DNA from: a bacterium
GTDB taxonomy: Bacteria; Bacillota_I; Bacilli_A; RF39; UBA660
Reading direction: 5' to 3'
Length of the DNA: 52,315 bases
NCBI GenBank assembly: GCA_029218465.1
Contig: JAQXRJ010000069.1
Span: 1 to 52,315 of the forward strand
A program made the position numbers and the translations under genes. Shown here in pieces: positions 8,368 to 16,718 of the stretch. Below the pieces are notes generated by a model. That model saw nothing but the letters and a program-made list of their open reading frames with translations, did no database searches and was not told the DNA's origin. Positions within the stretch are counted from its first letter, which is position 1, and every line of letters begins with the position of its first letter.

Positions 8368-9543
8368 ATGATAAAATTAGGAGTTATTTTCGGTGGAGAA
8401 AGTGTTGAACACGAAGTAAGCATTATTTCAGCTGTTCAAGCAATGAATAAGATGGATAATGAAAAGTATGAAGTTATTCCAATTTATATTTCAAAAGAAA
8501 AAGATTGGTATACAGGAGATGCATTAAAAGATATTGAAACCTATAGTGATATGTCTTTACTTAAAAGATATTGTAAAAAAGTTGTATTACTAAGAAGAAA
8601 AGGCAGATTTATATTGCAAAATCAAGGATTCTTTAAAAGAGAAATTAATGAACTTGATCTTGCATTTCCAATAGTACACGGTACAAGTGTAGAAGACGGT
8701 ACATTACAAGGGTACTTAAAAACGATAGGTATACCTTTTGTAGGAAGTGATGTTCTTGCAAGTGCAATATCACAAGATAAAATAGTTCAAAAACAGGTAT
8801 TTGCATCAGTGGATTTACCTATGACAGATTATATTTGGTTTTATGATACTGAATATATTGATAATAGTGATGAGATTTTGAAGAAAGCAAAAAAAATAGG
8901 ATATCCGGTTATTGTTAAGCCAGCAAGCCTTGGAAGTAGTGTTGGTATTAAATCAGCACATAATGAAGAAGAACTTATTAAAGCTATTGATGAAGCAATT
9001 ACTTATGATAATAAAATAATTGTAGAAGAAATGGTAGAAAATTTAACTGAAGTTAATATTAGTGTATTAGGAAGCTATGATGATCAAGAATTATCAGTTA
9101 TAGAGGAAGTAATGAGTGATAATGATTTACTTACATTTGAAGACAAATATTTGGGAGAATCAAAAAAGAGTGGACCTTCCAAAGGCATGGCGTCTGCATC
9201 ACGTAAAATACCAGCTGACTTAACAGAAAAGCAAACTAAACAGGTAAGAGAAATTGCAATAAGTGCATTCAAAGCATTAGGATCTTGTGGTAATGTAAGA
9301 ATTGATTTCCTTATAAATAAAAAAACTAAAAAGATTTATATAAACGAAATAAACTCTTGTCCTGGTTCTCTTGCATTTTACTTATGGGAACCACTTAATA
9401 TTGATTATACTGAACTTCTTGATAGAATGATTAATATTGCTATAAAAGAATATAGGAAGAAAAAAACAAAAATATATTCATTTGAAAGTAATATATTAGA
9501 AGGATTTAGTGGAGCGAAAGGGTTAAAAGGTCTTAAAAAATAG
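8368..9543 (+). CDS. ddl: D-alanine--D-alanine ligase
   Basis: ATP-grasp ligase joining two D-alanines for peptidoglycan precursors. Motifs: GGESVEHEVSI at the N terminus (9-19), PIVHGTSVEDG, the ATP-binding VKPASLGSSVGI, the loop around EDKYLG, and the metal-binding C-terminal INEINSCPGS. At 391 residues it is longer than typical Ddl (about 300-370), because of a Ser/Lys-rich segment after EDKYLG and a basic C-terminal extension ending GLKGLKK. GGAGG ribosome binding site 9 bases after murF. The D-Ala-D-Ala product is assumed; no D-Ala-D-lactate pathway genes are nearby. Confidence 0.93.
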   Translation: MIKLGVIFGGESVEHEVSIISAVQAMNKMDNEKYEVIPIYISKEKDWYTGDALKDIETYSDMSLLKRYCKKVVLLRRKGRFILQNQGFFKREINELDLAFPIVHGTSVEDGTLQGYLKTIGIPFVGSDVLASAISQDKIVQKQVFASVDLPMTDYIWFYDTEYIDNSDEILKKAKKIGYPVIVKPASLGSSVGIKSAHNEEELIKAIDEAITYDNKIIVEEMVENLTEVNISVLGSYDDQELSVIEEVMSDNDLLTFEDKYLGESKKSGPSKGMASASRKIPADLTEKQTKQVREIAISAFKALGSCGNVRIDFLINKKTKKIYINEINSCPGSLAFYLWEPLNIDYTELLDRMINIAIKEYRKKKTKIYSFESNILEGFSGAKGLKGLKK

Positions 9544-9559
9544 AAAGAGGGAAAATACT

Positions 9560-10645
9560 TTGAATAAAGGTGTATTAGAAGATATTTTTATAAGTCAAGA
9601 ATTAAGATATTATGATATAACTAATATCTTCTTTGATGCACCAATAAATGATTTTCAAATCAATAATTTAAAGAATATTTTATTTTCTATTAATAATATT
9701 ACGCAAATATATTTTAGAGAAAACATCGATATAAAATCTATAGAAATTGTAAAATATTTATTGGAGATATCACCCACAATGAATGATAAAAATGTAGAAA
9801 AATATATATTAAACCCTTCAAAATTAGAATTGGATCTATTACTTAATTTAAATTTAGAAAATGAACAAACATGGTATATATCATTTGAGTATGAAAATAA
9901 TAGAGCTCAATTAATTAGTTTTAGTGAATATAAAATTATAAATAATGAACTAAATTGTATTATAACTAAACTTAAATTGAGCAATTTGTCACAAATAGAA
10001 AAGATATTAAAAATATATGATTATTGTAAATTAATAGAATTAAAAGATGAATATAATGACAATCTATCCACTTCATTGAAATTTAACATATCAAACAAAG
10101 AAGGATTAGTATGCATATTTCAATTATTACTAAAAAAGATAAATATTAAATCATTTATAGGGAATACTATAAATGATAATGAAAAAAATAAAACCGTTAT
10201 AATTGATGTAGATGATGATAAGTACAATATTAATGGAATATATTTATTTGATATATTGAATGATTACTTATATAAAGGTGATGTACCAGATAATATAAGA
10301 ACAATTAACTATAATTATTTTTGCATAAAATTAAATTATTATTCTAATACTATATTTCAAGATAGGTTAAGTGGTATTTTATATTACTTATCGCATGATT
10401 TGAATTATGATCTAGAAAAAATATATAATATTCCAAAAGATAGTATTAAATCTTTAGAAGAATCATTTGAATTAAATTATATTGATATTCATGATAGAAT
10501 AATAAAAACAACAGAAATAAGTGAAAATACAATGATTTCAATTATAACAAATGATTCTGAATTAGGGAAAATGATAAAAGACAATTACTTATCAAGAAAA
10601 GATAAACTTCATAAATATAATATATTAAAATTAAAAAATACTTAA
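9560..10645 (+). CDS. transglutaminase-like protein, probably catalytically dead
   Basis: A 361-residue soluble protein without signal peptide, starting at a TTG preceded by an AAAGAGGG ribosome binding site eight bases away. The middle part (about 145-235) has the layout of a transglutaminase/cysteine-protease-like core. A helix LSQIEKILKIYDYC is followed by the nucleophile region KEGLVCIFQLLLKK (C185), a strand KSFIGNT and VIIDVDDDKYNING. The usual catalytic HAW/HxW histidine and the ID aspartate are not in place. It is co-directional with ddl, 16 bases downstream. The assignment is by pattern only and moderate; the function is unknown. Confidence 0.5.
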   Translation: MNKGVLEDIFISQELRYYDITNIFFDAPINDFQINNLKNILFSINNITQIYFRENIDIKSIEIVKYLLEISPTMNDKNVEKYILNPSKLELDLLLNLNLENEQTWYISFEYENNRAQLISFSEYKIINNELNCIITKLKLSNLSQIEKILKIYDYCKLIELKDEYNDNLSTSLKFNISNKEGLVCIFQLLLKKINIKSFIGNTINDNEKNKTVIIDVDDDKYNINGIYLFDILNDYLYKGDVPDNIRTINYNYFCIKLNYYSNTIFQDRLSGILYYLSHDLNYDLEKIYNIPKDSIKSLEESFELNYIDIHDRIIKTTEISENTMISIITNDSELGKMIKDNYLSRKDKLHKYNILKLKNT

Positions 10646-10660
10646 TTTACTAAGTATTTT
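10635..10660. terminator. bidirectional rho-independent terminator
   Basis: Perfect 10-bp stem AAAATACTTA/TAAGTATTTT around a 6-base loop, with T-rich tails on both strands. It spans the convergent stops of the transglutaminase-like gene and the TIGR04086 gene and serves both. Confidence 0.75.
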
Positions 10661-11009
10661 TATTTATTCCAATAATAGAACCTAAAACAGTTGATATTAT
10701 TGATATAATATAGAATATAAATATTTTGAGAGAAATATTGTTATTTAGTCCTAAATAATTAAACAAAAATGATATAATAATGAATATTAAAGATACTTTA
10801 AATCCCTCTAGATACCCCTTGTTAGTTGCATGCTTTCCTATATATATGCCACTAATAAATAAAGAAATAATTAAAGAAGACAACTTAAAATATGGCATTG
10901 AATTATTATTGATTATATTTGTATAGTTTAATATAGAAATAATTAAAGTTAAAATAACTATACTAATAAATAAACATAATAGGCTTTTTAAATATTTGAT
11001 TAAAAACAT
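10650..11009 (-). CDS. TIGR04086-like four-helix membrane protein
   Basis: A 119-residue protein with four predicted transmembrane helices and a conserved-looking loop GIYIGKHATNKGYLEGF between helices 2 and 3. This matches the small Firmicute TIGR04086 membrane protein family, whose function is unknown. Its stop lies inside the shared terminator with the preceding plus-strand gene. The ribosome binding site is weak (GGGATG). Confidence 0.6.
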   Translation of the reverse strand: MFLIKYLKSLLCLFISIVILTLIISILNYTNIINNNSMPYFKLSSLIISLFISGIYIGKHATNKGYLEGFKVSLIFIIISFLFNYLGLNNNISLKIFIFYIISIISTVLGSIIGINKNT

Positions 11010-11089
11010 ATAAACACATCCCTAATAAAATATATGTTTATGAATAAAAATATATTCTAGTTGACATAATAAATATAGGAGGTTGAATT

Positions 11090-11740
11090 ATGGATTACTT
11101 AGTTGTTATATTTAGAACTTTATTTTTTTATATATTAATTACTACAATATACAGATTCATGGGTAAAAGAGAAATTGGTCAGTTAGGAATTATAGATTTA
11201 ATAGTATCTATTTTGATAGCAGAATTAGCAGCAATATCAATTGACAACCAAAAAGAAAGTATATTTTTATCAGTAATACCAATATTAATTTTAGTAGGAA
11301 TACAAATATCTTTATCATTTGCTTCTTTAAAAAACTCTAAAATAAGGAAGCTATTTGATGGAAATCCATCAGTAATAATAAACAAAGGTAAAATAAATTT
11401 TAATGAAATGGTAAAGCAAAGATATAATCTAGAAGATTTATTAACGCAGTTAAGAGAGAAACATGTTAGAAACATAGAAGAAGTTGATTACGCAGTATTG
11501 GAAACAAGCGGTAAATTATCGGTTTTTAAAAATGATGTTAAGGAAGTTGGTCAGTATCCTCTTCCTTTAATCCTTGATGGAGTAGTTGATAATGATACTT
11601 TAAAACAAATCAATAAAAATAATTCCTGGCTAAATAAAACTTTAAAAAAAGAAAATGTTGGCTTGAATGATGTTTTTTATGCATTTTATAGAAATGAAAA
11701 ACTATATATAATTAAATCAGATGAGTTAAAAAATAAGTAG
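11090..11740 (+). CDS. DUF421 (YetF-type) membrane protein
   Basis: DUF421 family protein of 216 residues. The N-terminal part holds three transmembrane helices with the family signature MGKREIGQLGIIDLIVSI (about 24-41). A cytoplasmic alpha/beta domain follows, with LFDGNPSVIINKGKI and the LLTQLREKHVRNIEEV segment. Family members are common in spore-forming and other Firmicutes; the molecular function is unknown. AGGAGGTT ribosome binding site; single-gene unit. Confidence 0.85.
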   Translation: MDYLVVIFRTLFFYILITTIYRFMGKREIGQLGIIDLIVSILIAELAAISIDNQKESIFLSVIPILILVGIQISLSFASLKNSKIRKLFDGNPSVIINKGKINFNEMVKQRYNLEDLLTQLREKHVRNIEEVDYAVLETSGKLSVFKNDVKEVGQYPLPLILDGVVDNDTLKQINKNNSWLNKTLKKENVGLNDVFYAFYRNEKLYIIKSDELKNK

Positions 11741-11751
11741 CCATATTTAAT

Positions 11752-11778
11752 AAAAAAAGAAGCAAAATATTTTACTTC
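11752..11778 (-). terminator. rho-independent terminator of the yidD operon
   Basis: On the minus strand GAAG-T-AAAAT/ATTTT-G-CTTC forms a stem with one mismatch, followed by seven T residues, about 45 bases after the stop of the coiled-coil gene. Confidence 0.55.
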
Positions 11779-11821
11779 ATATCTATCATGTTAGACAATT
11801 TAAGATTTCTTACACTTTCTC

Positions 11822-13261
11822 TTACGCACTATTTTTCATATCTTCTAATTTTTTTACTTTTTGGTTATTATATTTTAATGTTTTTTCGAATCTTTCACTA
11901 TATTTTTTTGCAATATTTTTATTATTATTTAGTTCAGTTTCTAATTCTTGTAATTTTTTATCTAATTGTTTGTATTCATCTATATTAGATGAATATTCAC
12001 TAAATTCTTTTTTAAATTTATTCTTCATATCTTTTATATCAACTAATGAGTTATCAATTTGACTTATCATATTCTTAGTTAAATCTATACCATTTTTTAT
12101 TTCCTTAGAATAATTTGTATATTTTATTGTCTTGATTTCTTTCTTTGTTTCTTTTTTTCTAATGAATTTGCTTGCAGAATTAATTGCAGTTAACATAAGA
12201 GATGTTCTTAATATATTACCACTAAAAGTACGTGGTATTTTTTTTGACAATGAAACAATTATTGCTGCTTCAATTAATTTAGTAAAGTCTGTGATATAAG
12301 ATGTTTCTGTTTCCAGCCTAGTTTGTATATTTTCAGATTTTTTAATTTTTTCATTTAAATCATTTAATATTGTATCTTGTTTTCTATTAAATTTATCTAT
12401 AAAATCATTTACTTCTTCGATATTGACAAAATCTTCTTTTAATTTTTCAAATTCTTCATCCCTTATTTCAAATTTATCTAATTTTTCGTCAATTTTTAAA
12501 TTAATTTCATCTTTATCTTTTTCAATATTAACAATCTTTTCAATAATACTTACATATTCATTAATAAGTTTAAAGTCATCCTTAATAATTTCTACATTTT
12601 CTTTATCTTTTAATTCATCTTTATATTCAACGATTAAATCCTCAACAATTTTATCATCAATTTCAATAAAGTTAAACTCATCACTCGAAAAATATTTTCT
12701 TTTAAGTTTATCAAATTTATCAATAAGTTTTTTAAATTCTAATTTAATTTTTTGAGTTTCATCAAGTAAAACTTCGTCTTCTTCTTTTTCATTTAATATT
12801 TTGATTGAATATTCAAAATCCTCAAGTTCTTTTATATCTTGTTTTATCATTTTTTCTAATTGAACTATTATTATTTCTTGCAATTTTTCTTCGTTTAAAA
12901 CAGTTATTTCCTCAAAATTATCCTCAGCATCAATGATTGGAGTGGGTATAAAATACTCATTAACTGTTTGCTTTTTTTCTATTTTAATTTCACTGTTTTC
13001 ATTATCTTCAGTTTTATATTCTTCGATATTTTTTTCTTCATCTAAATAATGTTTTTTTTCATCTAGATTTAAATCTAATGATATGTGTTTTTCTAAGGCC
13101 TGCTCTTTTTTTAGCAATTCAGAATTAGTATAAAAATATTGTTTTTTTTTCTCATTTTGTTTATCGTTTAAATTTTCTTCATCAGTTTGTTTTTTTTTGC
13201 TTCCTTTTGAAAAAAACAACTTAATTATACTTTCTTTATTACCGCCCTTTTGACCATTCAT
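11822..13261 (-). CDS. large charged coiled-coil protein of unknown function
   Basis: A 479-residue protein dominated by Lys, Glu, Asp and Asn. It has a disordered basic N terminus (about 1-60), a long acidic coiled-coil region (about 120-320), a short hydrophobic patch around TDFTKLIEAAIIVSL and LRTSLMLTAINSA (about 330-370), then a second coiled coil to the C terminus. There is no signal peptide or clear transmembrane helix, so it is probably cytoplasmic or peripheral. I recognise no family. Its start codon overlaps the stop of the lipoprotein gene by one base (TAATG), so the two are translationally coupled and may act together. Confidence 0.65.
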   Translation of the reverse strand: MNGQKGGNKESIIKLFFSKGSKKKQTDEENLNDKQNEKKKQYFYTNSELLKKEQALEKHISLDLNLDEKKHYLDEEKNIEEYKTEDNENSEIKIEKKQTVNEYFIPTPIIDAEDNFEEITVLNEEKLQEIIIVQLEKMIKQDIKELEDFEYSIKILNEKEEDEVLLDETQKIKLEFKKLIDKFDKLKRKYFSSDEFNFIEIDDKIVEDLIVEYKDELKDKENVEIIKDDFKLINEYVSIIEKIVNIEKDKDEINLKIDEKLDKFEIRDEEFEKLKEDFVNIEEVNDFIDKFNRKQDTILNDLNEKIKKSENIQTRLETETSYITDFTKLIEAAIIVSLSKKIPRTFSGNILRTSLMLTAINSASKFIRKKETKKEIKTIKYTNYSKEIKNGIDLTKNMISQIDNSLVDIKDMKNKFKKEFSEYSSNIDEYKQLDKKLQELETELNNNKNIAKKYSERFEKTLKYNNQKVKKLEDMKNSA

Positions 13262-14115
13262 TATTCAAGTCCCTTTCTAATAAGCTCTATGTTTTCATTC
13301 ATTATGGTTACATAGTTTTCTTTTTTGTCTCTTTCTTCATCAGTAAGATTATCAATTTTATCAATTGTTATTATATTTATGTCAGTTTGATTTGTTATTT
13401 TTTTTAGGTATTCTGACTCATTGTCATTTTCTAATATATATATATATTTTATATCCTCTGTTTTAATTGCTACTATTGCATCTGTTAGTGACTTGTCATC
13501 ATTAATATATATCGTTTTTAAACCATATTTAGATAGAAATTGTAAAGATGGAGACGATGTAATCAAAGTAGTTTTTTTTGATTCTTGTATTATATTTTTT
13601 ATATCAGCATCTAGTTCAGATAGTTCTAGTTTTAAGTTTTCATATTGATTATTTATTTCATCTATAATATATTTACTTGAAATTATTTCTTGTAAACCAT
13701 TTTTAATATTTTGGCTTATCATAAGTAAGTTAGAGGGATTAAGCCATAATTCTTCAATTCCATATGTATATTCCATACCTAAGTTTGAATCCATTATCAA
13801 TATGTTTTTGTTTCTATTAAGTAAATTTAATGCTATTTCTTTATCGTTGCTTAAACCATTATATACAAATAAATCTTGTTTACTTAGATCTTTATATTTT
13901 TTTTCTGTAAGTTTATAATTATTAATGTCAACACCATCAGGATATATTGAATTTATAACAGAGTTTTCTCCATATAATTTAGTTAATATGTATTCAAGAG
14001 GATATGAAGTCGTAATTATATTTATATCTTCCATATTGTCTCTTTTTAAACATCCTGTAGTAAAACCAAATAATAATGCAATTATAATTAATTTTAATAA
14101 TATATTATTTTTCAT
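13261..14115 (-). CDS. TroA/ZnuA-like lipoprotein lacking the metal-binding histidines
   Basis: Lipoprotein of 284 residues; lipobox FTTGC with lipidated C22. The start is the ATG at 14115, with AAGGAG in front, not the longer frame upstream. The body resembles cluster A-I metal-binding proteins (TroA, ZnuA, PsaA): [10 protein letters not shown] near the N terminus, the region normally DPHxYEPT read as VDINNYKLT, and the region normally DPHxWLSP read as EELWLNPSN. Where the family keeps a third histidine there is [14 protein letters not shown]. All three histidine positions are therefore altered and zinc or manganese binding in the classical way is unlikely. No permease or ATPase gene accompanies it. 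It overlaps yidD by 11 bases. Fold assignment is moderately sure; function unknown. Confidence 0.65.
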   Translation of the reverse strand: MKNNILLKLIIIALLFGFTTGCLKRDNMEDINIITTSYPLEYILTKLYGENSVINSIYPDGVDINNYKLTEKKYKDLSKQDLFVYNGLSNDKEIALNLLNRNKNILIMDSNLGMEYTYGIEELWLNPSNLLMISQNIKNGLQEIISSKYIIDEINNQYENLKLELSELDADIKNIIQESKKTTLITSSPSLQFLSKYGLKTIYINDDKSLTDAIVAIKTEDIKYIYILENDNESEYLKKITNQTDINIITIDKIDNLTDEERDKKENYVTIMNENIELIRKGLE

Positions 14116-14332
14116 ATTTTCTCCTTTTTGGTACGGGATCAATCCCTCCTTTGCTAAAAGGATTGCACCTTAATATTCTTTTTATTGTTAAAAATATTCC
14201 ATAAATAAGTCCGTATTCTTCTAAAGCTTCAATTGCATAATTAGAACATGTTGGAATATATTTGCAAGCATAATGGCTTCTAAAAGATATTGATTGATAT
14301 TTTTTTATTAAGTAAATAATTATCTTTTTCAT
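14105..14332 (-). CDS. yidD: membrane protein insertion efficiency factor YidD
   Basis: A 75-residue YidD-family protein with the signature [20 protein letters not shown] (the CxYxPTCSxYA motif, about 20-39) and the [14 protein letters not shown] tail (about 55-68). YidD is a peripheral membrane protein that assists YidC-mediated insertion. It leads a three-gene minus-strand operon with the TroA-like lipoprotein and the coiled-coil protein, a partnership I do not know from elsewhere. Ribosome binding site AGGTGA. Confidence 0.92.
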   Translation of the reverse strand: MKKIIIYLIKKYQSISFRSHYACKYIPTCSNYAIEALEEYGLIYGIFLTIKRILRCNPFSKGGIDPVPKRRKYEK

Positions 14333-14347
14333 AAGTCACCTAAAATA

Positions 14348-14376
14348 ATTTTACTATTAAAAGGCATTTTTATCAA
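14348..14376 (-). promoter_or_regulatory. promoter of the yidD operon
   Basis: On the minus strand TTGATA (14376-14371) and TAAAAT (14353-14348) are separated by exactly 17 bases, just upstream of the yidD ribosome binding site. Confidence 0.6.
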
Positions 14377-14398
14377 TCTTTTTATGTTTAAAGATATC

Positions 14399-14425
14399 AA
14401 AAAAGACTGTTGTATGTAAACAGCC
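14399..14425 (-). terminator. rho-independent terminator of the small membrane-peptide gene
   Basis: On the minus strand GGCTGTT/AACAGTC forms a 7-bp stem (one G-T pair) with a 7-base loop and a run of six T, 29 bases after the stop of the 43-codon gene and upstream of the yidD promoter. Confidence 0.7.
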
Positions 14426-14453
14426 TATATTTTAGAAAAATTTATTTATATTA

Positions 14454-14585
14454 TTAACAATGACCATTATTTTTTCCGCAACCATTGTTACCCCAGAATA
14501 GGAATAATATTATAAACACAATAAGAACGATCCATAGCCAGCTACCATTATCGTTATTATTGTATGTTGGATATCCATAATACAT
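14454..14585 (-). CDS. 43-residue single-span membrane peptide (YjcZ-like)
   Basis: A short frame beginning MYYGYPTYNNND, then a hydrophobic helix LWIVLIVFIILFLFW, then a polar Cys-containing tail ending NNGHC. An AAAGGAG ribosome binding site lies eight bases before the ATG and a good terminator follows, so it looks like a real monocistronic gene although it is only 44 codons. The Gly/Tyr-rich head plus one helix resembles the YjcZ class of tiny sporulation-associated proteins in Firmicutes, but similarity is by composition. Function unknown. Confidence 0.6.
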   Translation of the reverse strand: MYYGYPTYNNNDNGSWLWIVLIVFIILFLFWGNNGCGKNNGHC

Positions 14586-14713
14586 ATATATCTCTCCTTT
14601 CGATATATTATATTTAAATGTTTGTTTATTGAAACATAATATATACCTATAAATAAATATTTTTGAATAATTAATAATATAATTTGATAGATATGTATAA
14701 TTGGAGGATTTAA

Positions 14714-15016
14714 ATGAGTTTACCTAATGTATCATCAAAAACTTACTCATTAAGTGCTATAATATTTGGATATTTATTAATTGATGATTTAACCGCGAAT
14801 GAACAAAATGCATTAGGAAATTGGCTTATGTTAACTGCCCAGGTGTTATGTACAAATGCATTTTATAGGCAAGTACAAGCTGAAAGAATGAATACAAATA
14901 TTAATAGAAATGGTAATAACAATTACGTAAATAATGATACTGATAGTATTGAAATGTTAGAAAAAATGATTATTGCAATTCAAAGAGAGATAGAAATACT
15001 AAAAGAAAACAAATAA
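14714..15016 (+). CDS. conserved-looking 100-residue hypothetical protein
   Basis: A 100-residue protein with a helical core SLSAIIFGYLLIDDLTANEQNALGNWLMLTAQVLCTNAF split as follows: a hydrophobic segment (about 12-24), an LTANEQNALGNW motif (about 26-37) and a second hydrophobic stretch. An Asn-rich linker (about 60-76) and a C-terminal amphipathic helix ending EIEILKENK follow. I recall similar short proteins in Clostridia but know no function. GGAGG ribosome binding site seven bases upstream of the ATG. Confidence 0.6.
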   Translation: MSLPNVSSKTYSLSAIIFGYLLIDDLTANEQNALGNWLMLTAQVLCTNAFYRQVQAERMNTNINRNGNNNYVNNDTDSIEMLEKMIIAIQREIEILKENK

Positions 15017-15063
15017 TAGAATTGTATTTTAAATATTTTATAATATATAATAATATACATACT

Positions 15064-15103
15064 GAAAATTGAATAAATATTAAATTATTTTTGTTCAATT
15101 TCA
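15064..15103. terminator. weak convergent hairpin
   Basis: GAAAATTGAA and TTCAATTTC can pair with one bulge across a 21-base loop, between the convergent stops of the 100-residue protein and the lipoprotein. All A-T apart from three pairs, so only a weak terminator. Confidence 0.3.
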
Positions 15104-15516
15104 ATTTTAAAACTATATAAAACAGTTGTATCTTTATTTATAGAGTTATATTTATCAACTTCAACATATTGAATAAATAAAGACGTTTTATCATTATGTA
15201 ACATACAGTTTATATATCCATCTTTTAAAATATCAGGATTAGTTAATTTGTTGCTTGAATCAACATCAGAATATCTCCAGTCAATTATAAAATTATTTTC
15301 TTCAAGCATTTTAACATAATTTATATACTGCTCCAAGGTAATTTGAGTATCTGTGTAAAATATTTCTTTTGAATCTTTTTTTATACTTCTATCAAAATTA
15401 AATGAAGGCATAATATCCACTTCTAAAGGCCATTCAATAAGTAATTTTTTATTCTCCTTATTTGAGCATCCAATAATTAAAAATAAAAGTGTAATAAATA
15501 ACAATATTTTTTTCAT
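15085..15516 (-). CDS. small lipoprotein of unknown function
   Basis: A 143-residue protein with a lipoprotein signal (MKKILLFITLLFLIIGC, lipidated C17) and a mature part of about 125 residues, rich in Asp, Asn and Tyr and without cysteine pairs or recognisable motifs. It should sit on the outer face of the membrane. It diverges from mscS. No family recognised. Confidence 0.65.
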   Translation of the reverse strand: MKKILLFITLLFLIIGCSNKENKKLLIEWPLEVDIMPSFNFDRSIKKDSKEIFYTDTQITLEQYINYVKMLEENNFIIDWRYSDVDSSNKLTNPDILKDGYINCMLHNDKTSLFIQYVEVDKYNSINKDTTVLYSFKIEIEQK

Positions 15517-15602
15517 AAAAAACCTCTATTAAAATTATAACACGAAATTACTATTTAAAAAAGAATGAATAAGTGATAAACTAATATAGAGGAGTTGTTA
15601 AC

Positions 15603-16409
15603 ATGGAAAAAATAATTGAAAAGATAGTAGATGGTTCGATAGAACTGGTATGGAAGGTATTTTTAGCAATTTTAATTATTGTTGTTGGATTTAAAATAGT
15701 TGAATTTATTATATCTAAAATTCAAAGAGGAAAAGGATTTAACAAATTAGAAAAAAGTTCACAAACCTTCATTTCAAGCATATTAGTTGTATCTTTAAAA
15801 GCCATAATAGTAATTATAGCGATCACAAATTTAGGAATACCATTAACTTCAGTAATAACAATTTTAGGATCAGCAGGACTTGCGTTAGGACTTGCATTAC
15901 AAGGAGGACTTAGTAATATTGCAGGTGGAGTTATGATAATGCTATTTAAACCATTCAAGGTTGGTGATTACATTGATACGCATACTGATAGTGGTACTGT
16001 TAAGGAAATCAACATTTTTCACACAGTGTTAACTACAATAGATAATAAAACAATAGTACTTCCAAATGGAAATCTGTCAAATACTGTAATAGTAAACTAT
16101 ACTAAAATGAAAAATAGAAGGGTAGACATTAATGTATCTGTTGGTTATGATTCAGATATAGATAAAGTTAAAGATATATTATATAAGATTGGAAACAATA
16201 ATAAATATAAGCTAAAAGATAAAGAAGTTTTTGTAGGTCTTTTAGAGCATTCTGATTCATCATTAATTTTTACATTTAGAGTATGGGTATCAAGAGATAA
16301 TTATTGGGATGCTAAATTTGAACTTTTAGAACAAATAAAAAAAGAATTTGACAACAACAAAATTTCTATACCTTTTCCACAACTCGACGTACATATAAAT
16401 AACAAATAA
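15603..16409 (+). CDS. mscS: small-conductance mechanosensitive channel (MscS family)
   Basis: Channel that opens under membrane tension to relieve osmotic stress. At 268 residues it has the minimal MscS architecture: three N-terminal helices (about 17-35, 57-78, 83-112). The pore-lining TM3 carries the Gly/Ala-rich GSAGLALGLALQGGLSNIAG pattern (about 93-112). The beta domain follows with FKPFKVGDYI and the LPNGNLSN motif, then the cytoplasmic alpha/beta domain with VGYDSDIDKVK. GAGGAG ribosome binding site. Stands alone. Confidence 0.93.
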   Translation: MEKIIEKIVDGSIELVWKVFLAILIIVVGFKIVEFIISKIQRGKGFNKLEKSSQTFISSILVVSLKAIIVIIAITNLGIPLTSVITILGSAGLALGLALQGGLSNIAGGVMIMLFKPFKVGDYIDTHTDSGTVKEINIFHTVLTTIDNKTIVLPNGNLSNTVIVNYTKMKNRRVDINVSVGYDSDIDKVKDILYKIGNNNKYKLKDKEVFVGLLEHSDSSLIFTFRVWVSRDNYWDAKFELLEQIKKEFDNNKISIPFPQLDVHINNK

Positions 16410-16718
16410 ATAATAAAATATAAAATAATCAATTATATAAAAGCTTTATCTTTTTTAAGAATAGATTATTATTTACAATGCATATAGACTTTTATGTAAC
16501 TATAATAATTTTAAAAAATAGCTTTCTATGATTGCTAAAAGTAATTAAATAATATTAATGACTAAATTAAAATAAAATTTTTATGTACAAATGCTCAAGA
16601 TAATATATAATTTATACATTACTATAAAAAATTAAATGAACTAATTAAGATTAATTAATTTTAATCTTTTTATTTTTTCATATTTATTATATAATTAAAT
16701 AAGAATAGAGGGATGAAT
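16410..16718. other. 309-base AT-rich intergenic region with one hairpin
   Basis: Between mscS and the phosphoketolase gene. I see a perfect 8-bp hairpin AAGATTAA/TTAATCTT (16647-16668) followed by a T-rich stretch, which could terminate a leader transcript. A TATAAT at 16690-16695 lies just before the phosphoketolase ribosome binding site. No small gene, tRNA or known riboswitch is recognisable. Confidence 0.4.

Noticed and set aside
8368-9543. Ddl as a vancomycin-resistance D-Ala-D-Lac ligase
   Set aside because: No vanH- or vanX-like genes are present. The VanY-type enzyme at 37816-38577 is 28 kb away and is a common housekeeping peptidase.
11061-11066. Perfect TTGACA before the DUF421 gene
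   Set aside because: The matching -10 would fall on the ribosome binding site or start codon region, and no TATAAT-like box is there.
11788-11988. Plus-strand hydrophobic frame of 66 codons
   Set aside because: It lies almost wholly opposite the end of the coiled-coil gene, has no ribosome binding site and reflects AT-rich antisense sequence.
16713-16715. ATG as start of the phosphoketolase
   Set aside because: The AGAGGG ribosome binding site touches it without spacer. The GTG six bases downstream is correctly placed.
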